DNA from: Metabacillus idriensis
Lineage (GTDB): Bacteria > Bacillota > Bacilli > Bacillales > Bacillaceae
Reading direction: 5' to 3'
NCBI RefSeq assembly: GCF_009674765.1
Contig: NZ_WKKF01000001.1
Coordinates: forward strand, 248,001 to 312,000
DNA: 64,000 bases
The position numbers and the translations under genes are program-made. This document shows, in pieces, positions 44,558 to 54,550 of the stretch. A model generated the notes under the pieces. That model was not told where the DNA came from. It worked only from the letters and a program-made list of their open reading frames with translations, and ran no database searches. Numbering within the stretch: the first letter of the stretch is position 1; every line of letters begins with the position of its first letter.

Positions 44558-44580
44558 CCGGCTTGGGCCGGAATTTTTTT
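44558..44580 (+). terminator. Terminator between LacI gene and iolG
   Basis: CCGGC-TTGG-GCCGG followed by AATTTTTTT. Confidence 0.8.
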
Positions 44581-44591
44581 CAAGTCAACAG

Positions 44592-44603
44592 GAAAGCGCT
44601 TAA
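44592..44603. promoter_or_regulatory. LacI-type operator 4, before iolG
   Basis: GAAAGCGCTTAA core (two mismatches to the palindrome). TATAAA at 44611-44616 could be the -10; the operator would then sit between -35 and -10. Confidence 0.65.
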
Positions 44604-44650
44604 TCGAACCTATAAAAAATTAAAATTAACGATTTAGGGGGAATCGGTCG

Positions 44651-45673
44651 ATGACATTGACTGTGGGAATTATTGGAGCTGGACGTATCGGAAGATTGCA
44701 TGTTGATAATTTGAGGTTGATTCCGCACATTCGGATTAAAAGTGTATCGGATGTTGCTGCCCAACATCTTGAAACATGGGCAGAAGAAAAGCAGATTGAA
44801 GTATTAACAACAAATTATCATGAATTACTGAATGATCCTGTTATACAAGCAATCTTTATCTGTTCGCCAACAAATACTCATGCAGACATTATTAAAGAAG
44901 CAGCAGCTGCTGGAAAACATATTTTCTGTGAAAAGCCAGTCAGCTTCTCGGTGGAAGAAACAGAGGAAGCACTCGCTGCTGTTGAAAAAGCCGGTGTAAA
45001 GCTGCAGGTTGGTTTTAACCGCCGTTTCGATCCTAATTTTCGAAAAATTCGTACACTCGTTCAAAAGGGGGAAATCGGAACACCTCACATTTTGAGAATC
45101 ACCTCACGCGATCCAGAGCCGCCAGGTGTTGATTATATTAAATCATCAGGCGGGCTGTTCATGGATATGTCCATACATGACTTTGATATGGCGCGCTACA
45201 TTATGGGCAGTGAAGTGGTGGAAGTTTTCGCGAAAGGTGCTGTGCTTGTTGATCCGGTGATTGGGGAAGCAGGCGATATTGATACAGCTATTATTACCTT
45301 GAAATTTGCAAATGGCGCTCTTGGTGTAATCGATAATAGCCGGCGTGCAGTTTACGGTTATGACCAACGTCTTGAAATCTTTGGTGATAAGGGTGCAGCG
45401 GAGGTAAATAACAATCGGGCAACAACCGTTGAAGTTTCAACCATTGAAAATGTAATGAAAGAGAAGCCGGTTTACTTTTTTCTTGAACGTTACACTCAAG
45501 CATATATCGATGAAGTAACTGAGTTTGCTGCTGCAGTCCTTAAAAACTATGAAGTGAGCTGCAATGGCTTTGATGGCTTACAAGCTGAACGTATTGCCAG
45601 AGCAGCAAGACAATCACTTGAAACGGGGGCCCCAGTTCAATTAAAGCCGGCTGCCCAAACTGCAGCAAATTAA
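44651..45673 (+). CDS. iolG: myo-Inositol 2-dehydrogenase IolG
   Basis: 340 aa. NAD-dependent first step: myo-inositol to scyllo-inosose (2-keto-myo-inositol). GIIGAGRIGRLH (6-17), EKPVSF (about 98-103), VGFNRRFDPNFRKI, and SGGLFMDMSIHDFDMARY with catalytic Asp/His. Typical IolG length. Start of the main catabolic run iolG-C-A with short gaps. Confidence 0.94.
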   Translation: MTLTVGIIGAGRIGRLHVDNLRLIPHIRIKSVSDVAAQHLETWAEEKQIEVLTTNYHELLNDPVIQAIFICSPTNTHADIIKEAAAAGKHIFCEKPVSFSVEETEEALAAVEKAGVKLQVGFNRRFDPNFRKIRTLVQKGEIGTPHILRITSRDPEPPGVDYIKSSGGLFMDMSIHDFDMARYIMGSEVVEVFAKGAVLVDPVIGEAGDIDTAIITLKFANGALGVIDNSRRAVYGYDQRLEIFGDKGAAEVNNNRATTVEVSTIENVMKEKPVYFFLERYTQAYIDEVTEFAAAVLKNYEVSCNGFDGLQAERIARAARQSLETGAPVQLKPAAQTAAN

Positions 45674-45694
45674 TTGTACGGAAGGAAGGATCAT

Positions 45695-46702
45695 ATGAAC
45701 CCGCTCAAATTTGTAAAGGATAGACCCCTTGATATTATTGCTGTCGGCAGGCTTTGTATTGACTTAAACTCCAATGAAACAAATCGCCCAATGGAAGAAA
45801 CGAACACATTTACCAAATATGTCGGCGGTTCCCCGGCCAATATTGCAATTGGTTCTGCTAGATTAGGTCAAAAAACGGGATTTATCGGCAAAGTTGCTGA
45901 TGACCAAATGGGCCGTTTTATCACAAATTATTTAAAGAAAAACAACATCGATACAAAGGGCGTAACAGTTGATCAATCAGGTGCGGTCACAGGTCTTGCT
46001 TTTACTGAAATAAAAAGTCCGGCTGAATGCAGTATTTTGCTGTACCGTGACAACGTCGCTGACTTGAAGCTGCATCCTTCTGAGGTAGAAGAGGATTATA
46101 TTAAACAATCAAAAGCTCTTTTAATTTCAGGAACAGCTCTAGCGAAAAGCCCATCTCGGGAAGCGGTCTTTTTGGCGCTTGAATATGCGATTAAACATAA
46201 AGTAACAGTTTTCTTTGACCTTGATTACCGCCCGTATACATGGACTGACGAATCTGAAACGGCTGTATATTACAACTTGGCTGCAGAAAAATGCGACGTT
46301 ATTATCGGGACTCGCGAAGAGTTCAATATGATGGAAAAATTGTTGAATATCGATGAATCAGATGACCATTATACAGCGTCCCGCTGGTTCTCATACCGTG
46401 CAGATCTTGTTGTCATTAAACATGGCGGTGCAGGATCCATTGCCTATACAAAAGACAATGAATCACATAGAAGCGGAATCTTCAAGACGAATGTTCTGAA
46501 AACGTTCGGTGCAGGCGACTCTTATGCATCTGCTTTCATTTACGGCCTAATGAATGGAAAAGACGTGTCGGAAGCGATGAAGATGGGCAGTGCCTCGGCA
46601 TCCATTGTTATTTCCCGCCACAGCTGTTCAGATGCCATGCCGACAAAGGAAGAGCTGATCAATCAAATGGAAACAGCAGTTTACGAACCAGTTCAAGTAT
46701 AG
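45695..46702 (+). CDS. iolC: 5-Dehydro-2-deoxygluconokinase IolC
   Basis: 335 aa from [30 protein letters not shown] fits this ATG better than an upstream TTG. PfkB-family sugar kinase: [17 protein letters not shown] near the N-terminus and the signature [16 protein letters not shown] with the catalytic Asp. Phosphorylates 2-deoxy-5-keto-gluconate. It lies between iolG and iolA. Confidence 0.95.
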   Translation: MNPLKFVKDRPLDIIAVGRLCIDLNSNETNRPMEETNTFTKYVGGSPANIAIGSARLGQKTGFIGKVADDQMGRFITNYLKKNNIDTKGVTVDQSGAVTGLAFTEIKSPAECSILLYRDNVADLKLHPSEVEEDYIKQSKALLISGTALAKSPSREAVFLALEYAIKHKVTVFFDLDYRPYTWTDESETAVYYNLAAEKCDVIIGTREEFNMMEKLLNIDESDDHYTASRWFSYRADLVVIKHGGAGSIAYTKDNESHRSGIFKTNVLKTFGAGDSYASAFIYGLMNGKDVSEAMKMGSASASIVISRHSCSDAMPTKEELINQMETAVYEPVQV

Positions 46703-46718
46703 AAAGGGAGAATATAAA

Positions 46719-48182
46719 ATGACACAAACAACAGTAAAAACGTTAAAAAACTATATTGGCGGTGAATGGGTAGAGTCAGCTTCTGAAAAAACAGAAATTG
46801 TCTATAACCCGGCAACAGGTGAAGAGCTTGCTATAGTACCTCTTTCTACAAAAGAAGATGTGGACCGTGCTGTGCAAGCAGCGAATGAAACGTTTAAAAC
46901 ATGGTCCCAGACATCCGTTCCAAAACGCGCGCGTATTCTTTTTAAATATCAGCAGCTCCTTGTAGAAAAGTGGGATGAGCTTGCAAAGCTTATAACAATT
47001 GAAAACGGAAAAAGCTTTCAAGAAGCACACGGAGAGGTGCTTCGCGGCATTGAGTGTGTTGAATTTGCTGCAGGCGCACCTACGTTAATGATGGGTAAAC
47101 AGCTTCCTGATATTGCGACAAACATCGAATCTGGTATGTATCGCTACCCAATCGGTGTAGTCGGCGGAATCACACCATTCAACTTTCCAATGATGGTTCC
47201 TTGCTGGATGTTCCCGCTTGCAATTGCTTGCGGCAATACATTCGTTTTGAAGCCGTCTGAACGAACTCCGCTTCTTGCGGTACGTCTTGCAGAATTATTT
47301 GAAGAAGCAGGCCTTCCTAAAGGTGTATTAAATATCGTGAATGGTGCACATGACGTAGTTAACGGCATTTTAGAGCACAAGCATGTAAAAGCTATTTCGT
47401 TTGTCGGTTCACAGCCTGTTGCAGAATACGTCTATAAAACAGGCACTGCAAACTTAAAACGTGTTCAAGCATTGGCAGGAGCTAAAAACCATTCAATTGT
47501 ATTAAAAGATGCAAACATTGATGCAGCAGTAACACAAATTACAAGTGCCGCTTTTGGATCAGCAGGTGAACGCTGTATGGCAGCGGCTGTTGTAGCAGTC
47601 GAAGAGCAAATCGCTGATGAGCTGATTGAAAAGCTTAATAAAGCTGCTGATGAGATTACAATCGGAAATGGACTGGATGAAGGCGTATTCTTAGGACCGG
47701 TTATCCGTGAATCTCATAAAGAACGTACACTTGGCTATATCGAATCTGGTGTCAAGCAAGGAGCAACGCTTGTCCGTGATGGTCGAGGCGACGAAGCGGC
47801 AAACGGTAAAGGTTACTTTGTTGGACCTACAATTTTCGATCATGTTACACAAGAGATGAAAATTTGGCAGGATGAAGTATTTGCGCCAGTTCTTTCGATC
47901 GTGCGCGTAAAAGATTTAACAGAAGCGATTGAAGTAGCAAATGCTTCACCATTTGCAAATGGGGCATGCATCTATACAGACAGTGCATATGCTATCCGCC
48001 AGTTCCGTGAAACAATTGATGCAGGCATGTTAGGTGTTAATGTTGGTGTTCCAGCACCAATGGCATTTTTTCCATTCTCAGGAAATAAAGATTCATTCTA
48101 CGGCGATCTTCATGCAAATGGTACTGATGGTGTTGAATTTTACACAAGAAAGAAAATGGTTACAGCTCGTTTCGTGAAGTAA
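46719..48182 (+). CDS. iolA: Methylmalonate-semialdehyde dehydrogenase IolA
   Basis: 487 aa. CoA-acylating aldehyde dehydrogenase making acetyl-CoA from malonic semialdehyde, the last step of inositol breakdown. [21 protein letters not shown] (residues about 141-161) and [16 protein letters not shown] with the catalytic cysteine (about 287); [17 protein letters not shown] near the C-terminus is diagnostic for the MMSDH group. AAAGGGAGA ribosome site. Ends at a terminator. Confidence 0.97.
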   Translation: MTQTTVKTLKNYIGGEWVESASEKTEIVYNPATGEELAIVPLSTKEDVDRAVQAANETFKTWSQTSVPKRARILFKYQQLLVEKWDELAKLITIENGKSFQEAHGEVLRGIECVEFAAGAPTLMMGKQLPDIATNIESGMYRYPIGVVGGITPFNFPMMVPCWMFPLAIACGNTFVLKPSERTPLLAVRLAELFEEAGLPKGVLNIVNGAHDVVNGILEHKHVKAISFVGSQPVAEYVYKTGTANLKRVQALAGAKNHSIVLKDANIDAAVTQITSAAFGSAGERCMAAAVVAVEEQIADELIEKLNKAADEITIGNGLDEGVFLGPVIRESHKERTLGYIESGVKQGATLVRDGRGDEAANGKGYFVGPTIFDHVTQEMKIWQDEVFAPVLSIVRVKDLTEAIEVANASPFANGACIYTDSAYAIRQFRETIDAGMLGVNVGVPAPMAFFPFSGNKDSFYGDLHANGTDGVEFYTRKKMVTARFVK

Positions 48183-48187
48183 GGATT

Positions 48188-48227
48188 AAAAAGGGAAGTG
48201 GCGGGACGGAGTGCTGCTTCCCTTTTT
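48188..48227 (+). terminator. Terminator after iolA
   Basis: AAAAAGGGAAG/CTTCCCTTTTT with an 18-base loop; symmetrical U-tail. Splits the iol genes into two transcription units, unless it is partial. Confidence 0.85.
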
Positions 48228-48231
48228 CATT

Positions 48232-48261
48232 TTGCACTAGGAAGACTTCAGGAAATATTCT
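48232..48261 (+). promoter_or_regulatory. Possible sigma-A promoter of iolDEB
   Basis: TTGCAC, 18-bp spacer, TATTCT, directly after the iolA terminator. Weak -10. No GAAAGCGCTTTC site was seen here. Confidence 0.4.
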
Positions 48262-48309
48262 TTTTCAGACAAATCATGTGTGTTTCTTAATGAGAGAGGA
48301 GAGTTATCA

Positions 48310-50229
48310 GTGGGTACGATACAAATGACAACTGCACAGGCACTTGTGAAATTTTTAAATGAGCAGTATATAGAATTTGATGGAAAACAGGAACGTTTTA
48401 TTAAAGGGATTTTTACTATTTTCGGTCACGGGAATGTGCTTGGACTTGGCCAGGCACTAGAAGAAAATCCAGGAGAATTGGAAGTCTATCAGGGACGAAA
48501 TGAGCAGGGAATGGCTAATGCTGCGATGGCGTTTGCTAAACAGAAACATCGGAAACAGATCATGGCATGCACCTCATCTGTTGGACCTGGAGCAGCAAAC
48601 ATGGTCACTTCTGCCGCTGCTGCTACAGCGAATAACATTCCTGTTCTATTATTACCCGGTGATGTGTTCGCAACACGCCAGCCGGATCCAGTGCTTCAGC
48701 AGATCGAACAAACCCACGATCTATCCATTTCAACAAATGATGCATTCCGGACTGTAAGTAAATATTGGGATCGCGTCAGCCGGCCAGAACAGCTTATGTC
48801 TGCGATGCTGAATGCGATGCGTGTATTGACGAATGCAGCAGATACAGGCGCTGTCACGATTGCACTTCCACAGGATGTACAGGGTGAAGCATGGGATTTC
48901 CCTCAAAGCTTTTTCGAAAAACGGATTCACCGGATTGACCGCAGGCTTCCATCAGCTGAAAGTGTACAGGATGCAGTGAAACTTATTCAGGTAAAGAAAA
49001 AACCTTTGTTGATTTTTGGCGGAGGCGTCCGTTATTCTGAAGCAGCTGACTCTTTAGTGAAATTTGCAGAAACGTTTAATATCCCATTTGGTGAAACCCA
49101 GGCTGGCAAAAGCGGTGTGGAAAGTAATCATCCGCTCAATTTGGGCGGACTCGGCGTAACGGGCAACTCGGCTGCTAACACACTGGCAAAAGAAGCAGAC
49201 CTGATAATTGGGGTCGGTACACGTTTTACTGATTTTACAACAGCGTCTAAGCAGTTGTTTGGAAAGGCTGACGTGCTTACGATAAACGTTTCGGAATTCC
49301 ACGCAGCAAAACTTGATGCAGTAAAAGTAGTCGCCGATGCAAAAGCCGGACTTGAAGCCATTTCAGCTAAACTAGGAGACTATCGTTCTGCTTATGAAAA
49401 TGAAATTGAAGATGTGAAGCAAGGCTGGCAAAGTGAATTAAACCGATTATACGACGTTGCTTATGGCGATCGCTTCACACCCGAAATAGCTGGTCACCTC
49501 GATGAAAAGCTGCCTGAATATAAAGAAGCGCTTGGCACTGAATTGACACAGACAAGCGTGCTTGGAGCAATAAATGAAATGGTGGCTGATAATGCGATTG
49601 TGGTTGGGGCAGCCGGCAGTCTGCCAGGCGACATGCAGCGTATGTGGGTTTCGAGAACACGCAACACCTATCACATGGAATATGGCTACTCATGCATGGG
49701 CTACGAAATAGCTGGAGCTCTAGGAGTTAAGCTTGCCGAGCCGGACCGGGAAGTATACGCGATGACCGGCGATGGCAGCTATTTGATGCTTCATAGTGAG
49801 CTCGTCACATCCCTGCAGGAAGGGAAGAAAATTAATGTTGTCCTGTTTGATAATTCAGGTTTTGGCTGCATTAACAATTTGCAGATGGAAAACGGAATGG
49901 GCAGCTTTGGTACAGAATTTCGAAAAAGAAACCCTGAAACGGGAAAAATGGATGGTCCGGTCATGGCTATTGATTATGCAAAAGTCGCAGAAGGCTATGG
50001 TGTTAAAACATACTCCGTCAGAACGATGGATGAACTTCACGCAGCCGTCATTGACTCGAAAAAGCAAACTGTAAGTACACTGATAGACATTAAAGTGCTT
50101 CCAAAAACGATGACACACGGCTACGATTCATGGTGGCATGTTGGCTTAGCTCAAGTTTCTGAAAAAGAAAGCATCAAGAGTGCATTTGAAAAGAAGGAAA
50201 CCAATCTGGAAAAAGCGCGTGCGTACTGA
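48310..50229 (+). CDS. iolD: 3D-(3,5/4)-trihydroxycyclohexane-1,2-dione hydrolase IolD
   Basis: 639 aa from a GTG behind AGAGGAGAG; the frame continues upstream without a ribosome site. Thiamine-diphosphate enzyme that opens the inositol ring. [35 protein letters not shown] contains the catalytic Glu; the ThDP motif is [14 protein letters not shown]...[18 protein letters not shown]. subtilis IolD is about 637 aa. iolE follows after 14 bp. Confidence 0.96.
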   Translation: MGTIQMTTAQALVKFLNEQYIEFDGKQERFIKGIFTIFGHGNVLGLGQALEENPGELEVYQGRNEQGMANAAMAFAKQKHRKQIMACTSSVGPGAANMVTSAAAATANNIPVLLLPGDVFATRQPDPVLQQIEQTHDLSISTNDAFRTVSKYWDRVSRPEQLMSAMLNAMRVLTNAADTGAVTIALPQDVQGEAWDFPQSFFEKRIHRIDRRLPSAESVQDAVKLIQVKKKPLLIFGGGVRYSEAADSLVKFAETFNIPFGETQAGKSGVESNHPLNLGGLGVTGNSAANTLAKEADLIIGVGTRFTDFTTASKQLFGKADVLTINVSEFHAAKLDAVKVVADAKAGLEAISAKLGDYRSAYENEIEDVKQGWQSELNRLYDVAYGDRFTPEIAGHLDEKLPEYKEALGTELTQTSVLGAINEMVADNAIVVGAAGSLPGDMQRMWVSRTRNTYHMEYGYSCMGYEIAGALGVKLAEPDREVYAMTGDGSYLMLHSELVTSLQEGKKINVVLFDNSGFGCINNLQMENGMGSFGTEFRKRNPETGKMDGPVMAIDYAKVAEGYGVKTYSVRTMDELHAAVIDSKKQTVSTLIDIKVLPKTMTHGYDSWWHVGLAQVSEKESIKSAFEKKETNLEKARAY

Positions 50230-50243
50230 CGGAGGGGACAGCA

Positions 50244-51140
50244 ATGTTTAAAACCAATCAAGTGAAATTAGCTATTGCACCAATCGGCTGGACAAATGAT
50301 GATATGCCTGAGCTTGGCGGGGAAGTGACATTCGAGCAATGTATTAGTGAAATGGCGCTATCCGGATTTACAGGAAGTGAAGTGGGAAATAAATATCCGC
50401 GTGACACAAAGGTACTAAAAAAGGCATTGTCTTTACGCGGATTAGAAATTGCCAGCGCATGGTTCAGTTCCTTTTTAACATCAAAACCATTTGAAGAAAC
50501 AGCGGGTGCGTTTAAAGAACACCGTGATTTTTTGTTTGAGATGGGTGCAAAAGTGATTGTGGTATCTGAACAAGGCAACAGCATCCAAGGACAAATGGAG
50601 ACATCGCTGTTTGATCATAAGCCAGTCTTCACAGAAAACGAATGGACGCTGCTATTGGAAGGTTTGCATCATCTTGGAGATCTCGCAGCGGAAAAAGGAA
50701 TGAAAATTGTCTACCATCATCACATGGGTACTGGTATTCAGACGACAGAAGAAATTGCCCGGTTAATGACTGGAACGGATCCTGAAAAGGTTTCGCTCCT
50801 ATACGATACAGGGCACCTTGTTTTCTCAGGGGAAGACCATCTTGCCGTGTTAAGCACCTATATGGATCGCATTCATCATGTTCACTTAAAAGATGTACGA
50901 GCCGATATTGTTAAAAAAGTGCGTGAAGAAAAGCTGAGCTTTTTACAGGCTGTCAAAGCTGGCGTATTTACAGTGCCGGGAGATGGTTTAATCGACTTCA
51001 AGCCAGTGTTTGAAGCGTTGAGTGCAGCTGAATATAAAGGCTGGTTTGTCGTTGAGGCTGAGCAGGACCCAGCAGTTGCCAATCCTTTTGAATATGCAGT
51101 GAAAGCACGCCAGTATATTCGTGAAATGAGCGGGATTTAA
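50244..51140 (+). CDS. iolE: Inosose dehydratase IolE
   Basis: 298-aa TIM-barrel metal enzyme dehydrating scyllo-inosose. [14 protein letters not shown] at the N-terminus is diagnostic; [32 protein letters not shown] and HVHLKDV carry metal and substrate residues; VVEAEQDPA near the end. Length is normal (about 297), so the gene is complete, yet the same reading frame stays open for 62 further codons after its TAA (see remnant). Confidence 0.95.
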   Translation: MFKTNQVKLAIAPIGWTNDDMPELGGEVTFEQCISEMALSGFTGSEVGNKYPRDTKVLKKALSLRGLEIASAWFSSFLTSKPFEETAGAFKEHRDFLFEMGAKVIVVSEQGNSIQGQMETSLFDHKPVFTENEWTLLLEGLHHLGDLAAEKGMKIVYHHHMGTGIQTTEEIARLMTGTDPEKVSLLYDTGHLVFSGEDHLAVLSTYMDRIHHVHLKDVRADIVKKVREEKLSFLQAVKAGVFTVPGDGLIDFKPVFEALSAAEYKGWFVVEAEQDPAVANPFEYAVKARQYIREMSGI

Positions 51141-51329
51141 AGTTTTGCAAATTGCGGAAGTACGTTTGAAGCATTCCACACTTCATTTAACCATGTGATT
51201 GAAATAGTGAACGGGGAAGCACCTTTCCGTAATTACTTTCCTTATCATGAACGCATGATAGAGGCGGCTGCTGAGAATGTGAAGCGTCATATGCGCATGT
51301 TTCAAAGTGCAGGGCGTGCCCTAAATTGA
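51141..51329 (+). pseudogene. Coding remnant between iolE and iolB
   Basis: After the iolE TAA the same frame reads SFANCGSTFEAFHTSFNHVI...NYFPYHERMIEAAAENVK...ALN, then TGA. It has protein-like composition and codon use but no ribosome site or good start. It looks like the C-terminal end of a lost gene, or an old extension. I do not recognise the family; a Gfo/Idh-type C-terminus is only a guess. Confidence 0.55.
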
Positions 51330-51343
51330 AGGAGGAACTGTCC

Positions 51344-52132
51344 ATGTATGAAAAATTAGGTGAATTAACAGAAGGATATACGGAAATGACAAAAGGCGAC
51401 GGCAAACACAGCGATATGATGCAGGATATCGGTATTTATGCCATGCAGGCTGGTAAATCGGAAACGCTAAGCGACAGTATTCAAGAAACAGCGATACTGC
51501 TTCTTGAAGGTGCCGTTCAAATAGAATGGAGCGGGAAAACACAGGAAATGAAGCGTGATAGCGTTTTTGAAGAAGATCCTTGGTGTCTTCATGTTCCTAA
51601 AGGTGTAGATGTGACCATTACGGCGCTTTCAGCAAGCGAAGTGCTAGTCCAAAAAACAGACAATGACCGTATATTTGAAGCGAAATTATATACGCCGAAG
51701 GATTGCAAGAGCGCGATCGCCGGAGAAGGCGTCTGGAACGGAACGGCAGAACGTGTCATCCGGACTATTTTTGATTATAATAGTGCTCCTTATTCGAATC
51801 TTGTTATAGGAGAAGTCATTTCCTATCCAGGCAGGTGGTCTAGCTATCCGCCTCACCATCATGCTCAGCCAGAAGTGTACTATTACCGTTTTGATAAACC
51901 TCAAGGCTTTGGATGTGCAATGGTCGGACCGGAAGCATACCGCGTTGAGCACAACAGTTTTATTACGATTCCAGGTGATCTTGATCACCCTCAAGCGACT
52001 GCTCCGGGATATGCCATGTATTTCTGCTGGATGATTCGCCATCTGGAAAACAGTCCATGGACAGAACGAATCATGGAAGAGGAACATAAATGGCTGCTTG
52101 AGCCCGATGCAAAAATCTGGCCGGAAAAATAA
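51344..52132 (+). CDS. iolB: 5-Deoxy-glucuronate isomerase IolB
   Basis: 262-aa cupin enzyme converting 5-deoxy-glucuronate to 2-deoxy-5-keto-gluconate, the IolC substrate. Metal/substrate motif WSSYPPHHHAQPEVYYYRF and DLDHPQATAPGYAMYFCWMIRHL are the IolB signature. It starts MYEKLGELTEGY with GGAGGA; an upstream TTG would lack one. Slightly shorter than B. subtilis IolB (about 271). Separated from iolE by a remnant. Confidence 0.95.
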   Translation: MYEKLGELTEGYTEMTKGDGKHSDMMQDIGIYAMQAGKSETLSDSIQETAILLLEGAVQIEWSGKTQEMKRDSVFEEDPWCLHVPKGVDVTITALSASEVLVQKTDNDRIFEAKLYTPKDCKSAIAGEGVWNGTAERVIRTIFDYNSAPYSNLVIGEVISYPGRWSSYPPHHHAQPEVYYYRFDKPQGFGCAMVGPEAYRVEHNSFITIPGDLDHPQATAPGYAMYFCWMIRHLENSPWTERIMEEEHKWLLEPDAKIWPEK

Positions 52133-52142
52133 ATACTCCTCG

Positions 52143-52174
52143 CCTGCATGCATTCAAAAAGCGTGCAGGTTTTT
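52143..52174 (+). terminator. Terminator of iolDEB
   Basis: CCTGCATGC/GCGTGCAGG (one G-T pair) followed by five T's. Confidence 0.85.
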
Positions 52175-52276
52175 CTGACTTTTGACATTAAACAGACATA
52201 TCAGCTTTACCGCATGGAAGTTCCAAGGGATGGAATAGGGGAAGAAGGACGGTGTTTTAGGGTGATCAATGATAAA

Positions 52277-53491
52277 ATGCGGCAGCCTCAGAATTTCCAT
52301 ATCGTTTTTCTCAGTATTGTTTTTTGCTTTTGGTTTTCGATGTATATTTATATCCCAACATTCAGTATTTATTTGGACGTATTAGATATGGGATATTATG
52401 CCTCAGGAATAATCATGGGCAGCTATGGGATCATGCAAATAATCATCAGATTCCCATTAGGCATCGCGGCGGATAAATATAAAATCAGCAGCAAGGTATT
52501 GGTGGCCTTCGGGTTTGCCGTTTCATTCATTAGCGCAATCCTGCTGGCCTTGACGAACGACTTTATGCCAATCTTTTTCGGACGGTTTCTTGCGGGTGTT
52601 ACAGCTGCCATGTGGGTAGTCCTGACCATTTGGTATAGTTCTTCTTTTGATGAAAGCCGGTCACTAAAAGCAATGGGCATATTACAATCAATGACTGTAG
52701 CCTCTCAATTGATCAGCATGGCAATCAGCAGCTGGATTGCTGATGTTCTGGGCTTTACAAGCTTATTCTGGATCGGTGGGATTTTTGCTTTAATCGGACT
52801 CATCCTTGTCCTATCCCTGTCTAGTGCTGACACGGTGGAGGCAGAAGACAAAACAGGGGAAGTTAAACAGGGTGAATCAATTGTCAAGCATGTGGTGAAA
52901 AATCGGAAATTGTGGTCACTAAGTCTTTTATCCCTCTTGTCCCACGCTGTTCTCTTTACAACTATTTTTGGTTTTTCATCTGTCTATTTTAATGAGCTGA
53001 ATGATCATGCTGCAGCCATCCTTCTGCTTGTCATCGCTTTTATGGTACCGCACGTCCTTGCTCCTGTTGTGCTTGCTTTGAAAAAAGGATCCTTTACTAA
53101 CCCCTTTTTCATAATGTTCATTTGCTTTGTAATAGGAGCTTTATCCCTATTACTGATGGGAGGCACAAACAATTGGGCTGTTTACTGTTTTTTGCACACT
53201 ATATTAGGTTTGTCCCTTGGCTTTATCTTTCCTGTTCTCTTGGACCAAGTCAGCAAAACAAACCATAAAGCGGGATCCAAAACGGCAATGGGATTCTATC
53301 AGTCCATCTATTCAATCGGAATTGTTGCAGGGCCGATAGCAGCAGGCTATATTGCCAGACAAACGGACCTTAGGACCGTCTTTATCATGTCGTCCATTTT
53401 GCTTTTTATTGGAGGTATTATATCTGTTGCAGAAAGCGCAGCTTACCAGAAATCAAGAAAATATAAAAGGGAGCATCAAGTTTCAACATAA
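52277..53491 (+). CDS. MFS transporter beside the inositol genes
   Basis: About 404 aa, 12 helices. The frame is open from 52148, but that stretch crosses the iolB terminator; GGGTGATC followed at 9 bp by ATG (MRQPQNFHIVFLSIVFCFW) is the best start, with helix 1 following at once. MFS loop 2-3 motif GIAADKYKISSKV is present. The C-half contains GPIAAGYIARQTDLRTVF. Substrate unknown; it may export or import a polyol, but separate transcription makes this weak. Confidence 0.82.
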   Translation: MRQPQNFHIVFLSIVFCFWFSMYIYIPTFSIYLDVLDMGYYASGIIMGSYGIMQIIIRFPLGIAADKYKISSKVLVAFGFAVSFISAILLALTNDFMPIFFGRFLAGVTAAMWVVLTIWYSSSFDESRSLKAMGILQSMTVASQLISMAISSWIADVLGFTSLFWIGGIFALIGLILVLSLSSADTVEAEDKTGEVKQGESIVKHVVKNRKLWSLSLLSLLSHAVLFTTIFGFSSVYFNELNDHAAAILLLVIAFMVPHVLAPVVLALKKGSFTNPFFIMFICFVIGALSLLLMGGTNNWAVYCFLHTILGLSLGFIFPVLLDQVSKTNHKAGSKTAMGFYQSIYSIGIVAGPIAAGYIARQTDLRTVFIMSSILLFIGGIISVAESAAYQKSRKYKREHQVST

Positions 53492-53614
53492 ACTTGTAAC
53501 TCTCCATATTTATTTCCTCGCATTGTTAAAATATTGTAAAATTGTAGAAAAAGAGAAATGAATATGCTAGATTAAAACTAGTTCTATACTCCTATATAAC
53601 TAGAGGTGAAAATT

Positions 53615-54187
53615 TTGGAAAACGAGCTAGCAGAGTATTTAGATCATTACGTAGCAAATCGATTTACGATGGCAATCTTGCCTGAGGCGCACAGAGGAAG
53701 TTTGTTTTCTAGAGTCATTGAGGCAGAGCAAGAGGTTTTTGTGAAGCTCAGTCCTCAGGATATTATTAACCGCAGCTGTTCTTATTTCGGGTCCAGCTAC
53801 GAAGGACGCAAAGCAGCCACCAGGGATTTAATGGGAATTACACATAAACCTCCGATTGTCATTGATCCGGGAAATCATATGTATTTCTTTCCAACGTCTT
53901 CTTCATCAAGAAGGCAATGCGCATGGATTTCGCATGCACACATTCTTCAATATACAGCAGCTGATTTTGATAATACAGACATTTTCTTTGCAAATGAGAG
54001 CAGTGTGACAATTTCAGTCTCTTCAACCTCTTTTGAGAACCAATTATTCCGGACGGCTCAGCTGCGTACGATCATTACAGCACGAATTGAGGAAGAGCAC
54101 CGTAAGATGAACTTGGTACTGTTTACAAAGGAAAAGCAGACAAATCTCATTTACGAACAAATCATTCGCGAGCTGAACAAGCACTAA
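53615..54187 (+). CDS. comK: Competence transcription factor ComK
   Basis: 190 aa from TTG (LENELAEYLDHYVANRFTMAIL) with AGAGGTG upstream; a GTG three codons earlier lies inside that ribosome site. The core SCSYFGSSYEGRKAATRDLMGITHKPPI is the ComK DNA-binding signature. The master activator of DNA uptake genes in Bacillus. Upstream is AT-rich, but no exact AAAAN5TTTT ComK box was found. Its stop codon touches the stop of the convergent yhjD. Confidence 0.95.
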   Translation: MENELAEYLDHYVANRFTMAILPEAHRGSLFSRVIEAEQEVFVKLSPQDIINRSCSYFGSSYEGRKAATRDLMGITHKPPIVIDPGNHMYFFPTSSSSRRQCAWISHAHILQYTAADFDNTDIFFANESSVTISVSSTSFENQLFRTAQLRTIITARIEEEHRKMNLVLFTKEKQTNLIYEQIIRELNKH

Positions 54188-54550
54188 TTACTTTTTTATG
54201 ACTTTAAATAAATAATCCTCCATCAGTTCGCATACTTTATTGCGTATTCGGGGATTAAAATAATTGTGCTGCTCCTCGTAGCCTTTAAAGATGAATGAAT
54301 ACATCGTAAATGCTTCATCTCTTTGCACCTGGCTGACCTTTATGCTGTTTTTTTTCAGTTCATGGCGTACGACTGTCAGATCCTTTTGTGCAAGTTTGAG
54401 TGATTCTTCGATGATGTTCAGGTAGGGCTGTTTAAGCTTGAATGGACTTTGCTCAATGATGGATAAGTCCCGGTTGAATATGGAAATAGTCATCGGAAGG
54501 TAAATGGACATTTCAATTGCATCTCGAAGGTCTGAGGGAATTCTCGTCAT
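54188..54550 (-). CDS. yhjD: YhjD family protein
   Basis: 120 aa from ATG; a TTG directly before it is also possible. Length equals B. subtilis YhjD, which lies in the same comK neighbourhood. Mostly helical, soluble (MTRIPSDLRDAIEMSIYLPMTI..., KQPYLNIIEESLKLAQKDL). GCGAGG ribosome site. Function unknown. Convergent with comK with no base between the two stop codons. Confidence 0.8.
   Translation of the reverse strand: MTRIPSDLRDAIEMSIYLPMTISIFNRDLSIIEQSPFKLKQPYLNIIEESLKLAQKDLTVVRHELKKNSIKVSQVQRDEAFTMYSFIFKGYEEQHNYFNPRIRNKVCELMEDYLFKVIKK

Noticed and set aside
53500-53614. ComK box (AAAAN5TTTT) upstream of comK
   Set aside because: A- and T-runs are present, but no pair has the required spacing.
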